From Chloroflexota bacterium (GTDB lineage: Bacteria; Chloroflexota; Dormibacteria; CF-121), in assembly GCA_005880605.1 (NCBI GenBank), contig VBIS01000230.1:1-6636 (forward strand): DNA of 6,636 bases. The letters run 5' to 3'. A program made the position numbers and the translations under genes. The notes under the pieces are model-generated. The model was not told where the DNA came from. It ran no database searches and saw only the letters and a program-made list of their open reading frames with translations. Shown piece after piece: positions 6,268 to 6,636 of this stretch. Numbering within the stretch: position 1 is the first letter of the stretch; the number at the start of each line of letters is the position of its first letter.

Positions 6268-6636
6268 TCAGCCGGTCGGGTGGTCCTGGATCGTTCCCCG
6301 GAGTGGGATCTCGGGAAGGAAGAGCGACACGATGATTCCCACAGCTGCTAGCGCGGTTCCGAGTAAGAAGGCTCGTTCGACACCGATCGAGAGACTGACG
6401 CGTACCGCCGTCAGGACCTGGTGTTCCACCGCTGGCGGTAGCTTTCCGAACGCCGCCGTCAGGCCCTGGCTCTGGCCGGCGATCAGTCCCTGAGCGCCCG
6501 ACGCCGCAGCCTTGGCAAGCTGCGCGCCGCCGGCAACCGGTAGGTGACGGGGTAGCTCGGCTTTCAATGTCTCGATCACGATGGTGGCCATCACCGGGAC
6601 GCCCATCACGGCGCCAAGGTTGTTGAAGAACTGCCG
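6268..6636 (-). CDS. MFS transporter, DHA2/EmrB-QacA-like, C-terminal part (5' end outside window)
   Basis: The minus-strand frame is open to the right edge and gives 122 visible residues, starting RQFFNNLGAVMGVPVMATIV. That stretch resembles the FRxLGxxxGVxxxGTI segment of a late membrane helix in 14-helix drug:H+ antiporters. A soluble loop rich in Ala, Gly and Gln follows (about residues 25-85), then the last hydrophobic helix, AFLLGTALAAVGIIVSLFLP, and a short polar tail ending DHPTG. A long loop before the final helix is characteristic of the EmrB/QacA type, which exports drugs or other amphipathic compounds at the plasma membrane. The GTG at 6609 is internal. It converges on the oxidoreductase gene with no room for a separate terminator. 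Substrate is unknown. Confidence 0.82.
   Translation of the reverse strand, partial: RQFFNNLGAVMGVPVMATIVIETLKAELPRHLPVAGGAQLAKAAASGAQGLIAGQSQGLTAAFGKLPPAVEHQVLTAVRVSLSIGVERAFLLGTALAAVGIIVSLFLPEIPLRGTIQDHPTG

Overview
The window is GC-rich chromosomal DNA from a bacterium. Formamidase-family amidase, a cyclase/AAA/TPR regulator, a secreted CAP-domain protein, DUF1801, Gfo/Idh/MocA oxidoreductase and DHA2-type MFS genes occur together often in soil Actinomycetota, Chloroflexota and Dormibacterota-like lineages. The lineage is inferred from gene content and base composition only; no marker gene is present. I see no RNA gene, CRISPR array, transposase, integrase or phage gene.

Layout. (i) 2-628 (+): the C-terminal ~208 residues of an acetamidase/formamidase. 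(ii) 617-3646 (-): a 1009-residue regulator with a class III nucleotide cyclase homology domain, an AAA/NB-ARC-like ATPase and a TPR-rich C-terminus. It meets the amidase tail to tail with a 12-bp overlap. Its cyclase domain appears to lack an internal segment of about 45-55 residues, although the reading frame is intact. (iii) 3708-3995 (+): a decayed second copy of the amidase 3' end with a +1 shift, a -1 shift and a nonsense codon. (iv) 4045-4550 (-): a signal-peptide-bearing CAP/SCP (YkwD-like) protein that has lost the middle of its domain; its conserved C-terminus survives out of frame. (v) 4728-6265 (+): a two-gene operon, DUF1801 protein then Gfo/Idh/MocA oxidoreductase, joined by an ATGA stop/start overlap. 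(vi) 6268-6636 (-): the C-terminal end of an MFS drug-efflux-type transporter, only 2 bp from the oxidoreductase stop.

The left half is a remodelled accessory region. The regulator gene lies between two ~288-bp direct repeats made of amidase 3' ends, and the 3.66-4.55 kb stretch beside its promoter holds two facing, broken genes. The right half is ordinary, tightly packed metabolic and transport DNA. I find no clear new multi-gene system. The points most worth a second look are the repeat-flanked regulator with its shortened cyclase domain, and the cluster of deletions and frameshifts next to it, which should first be tested against assembly error.
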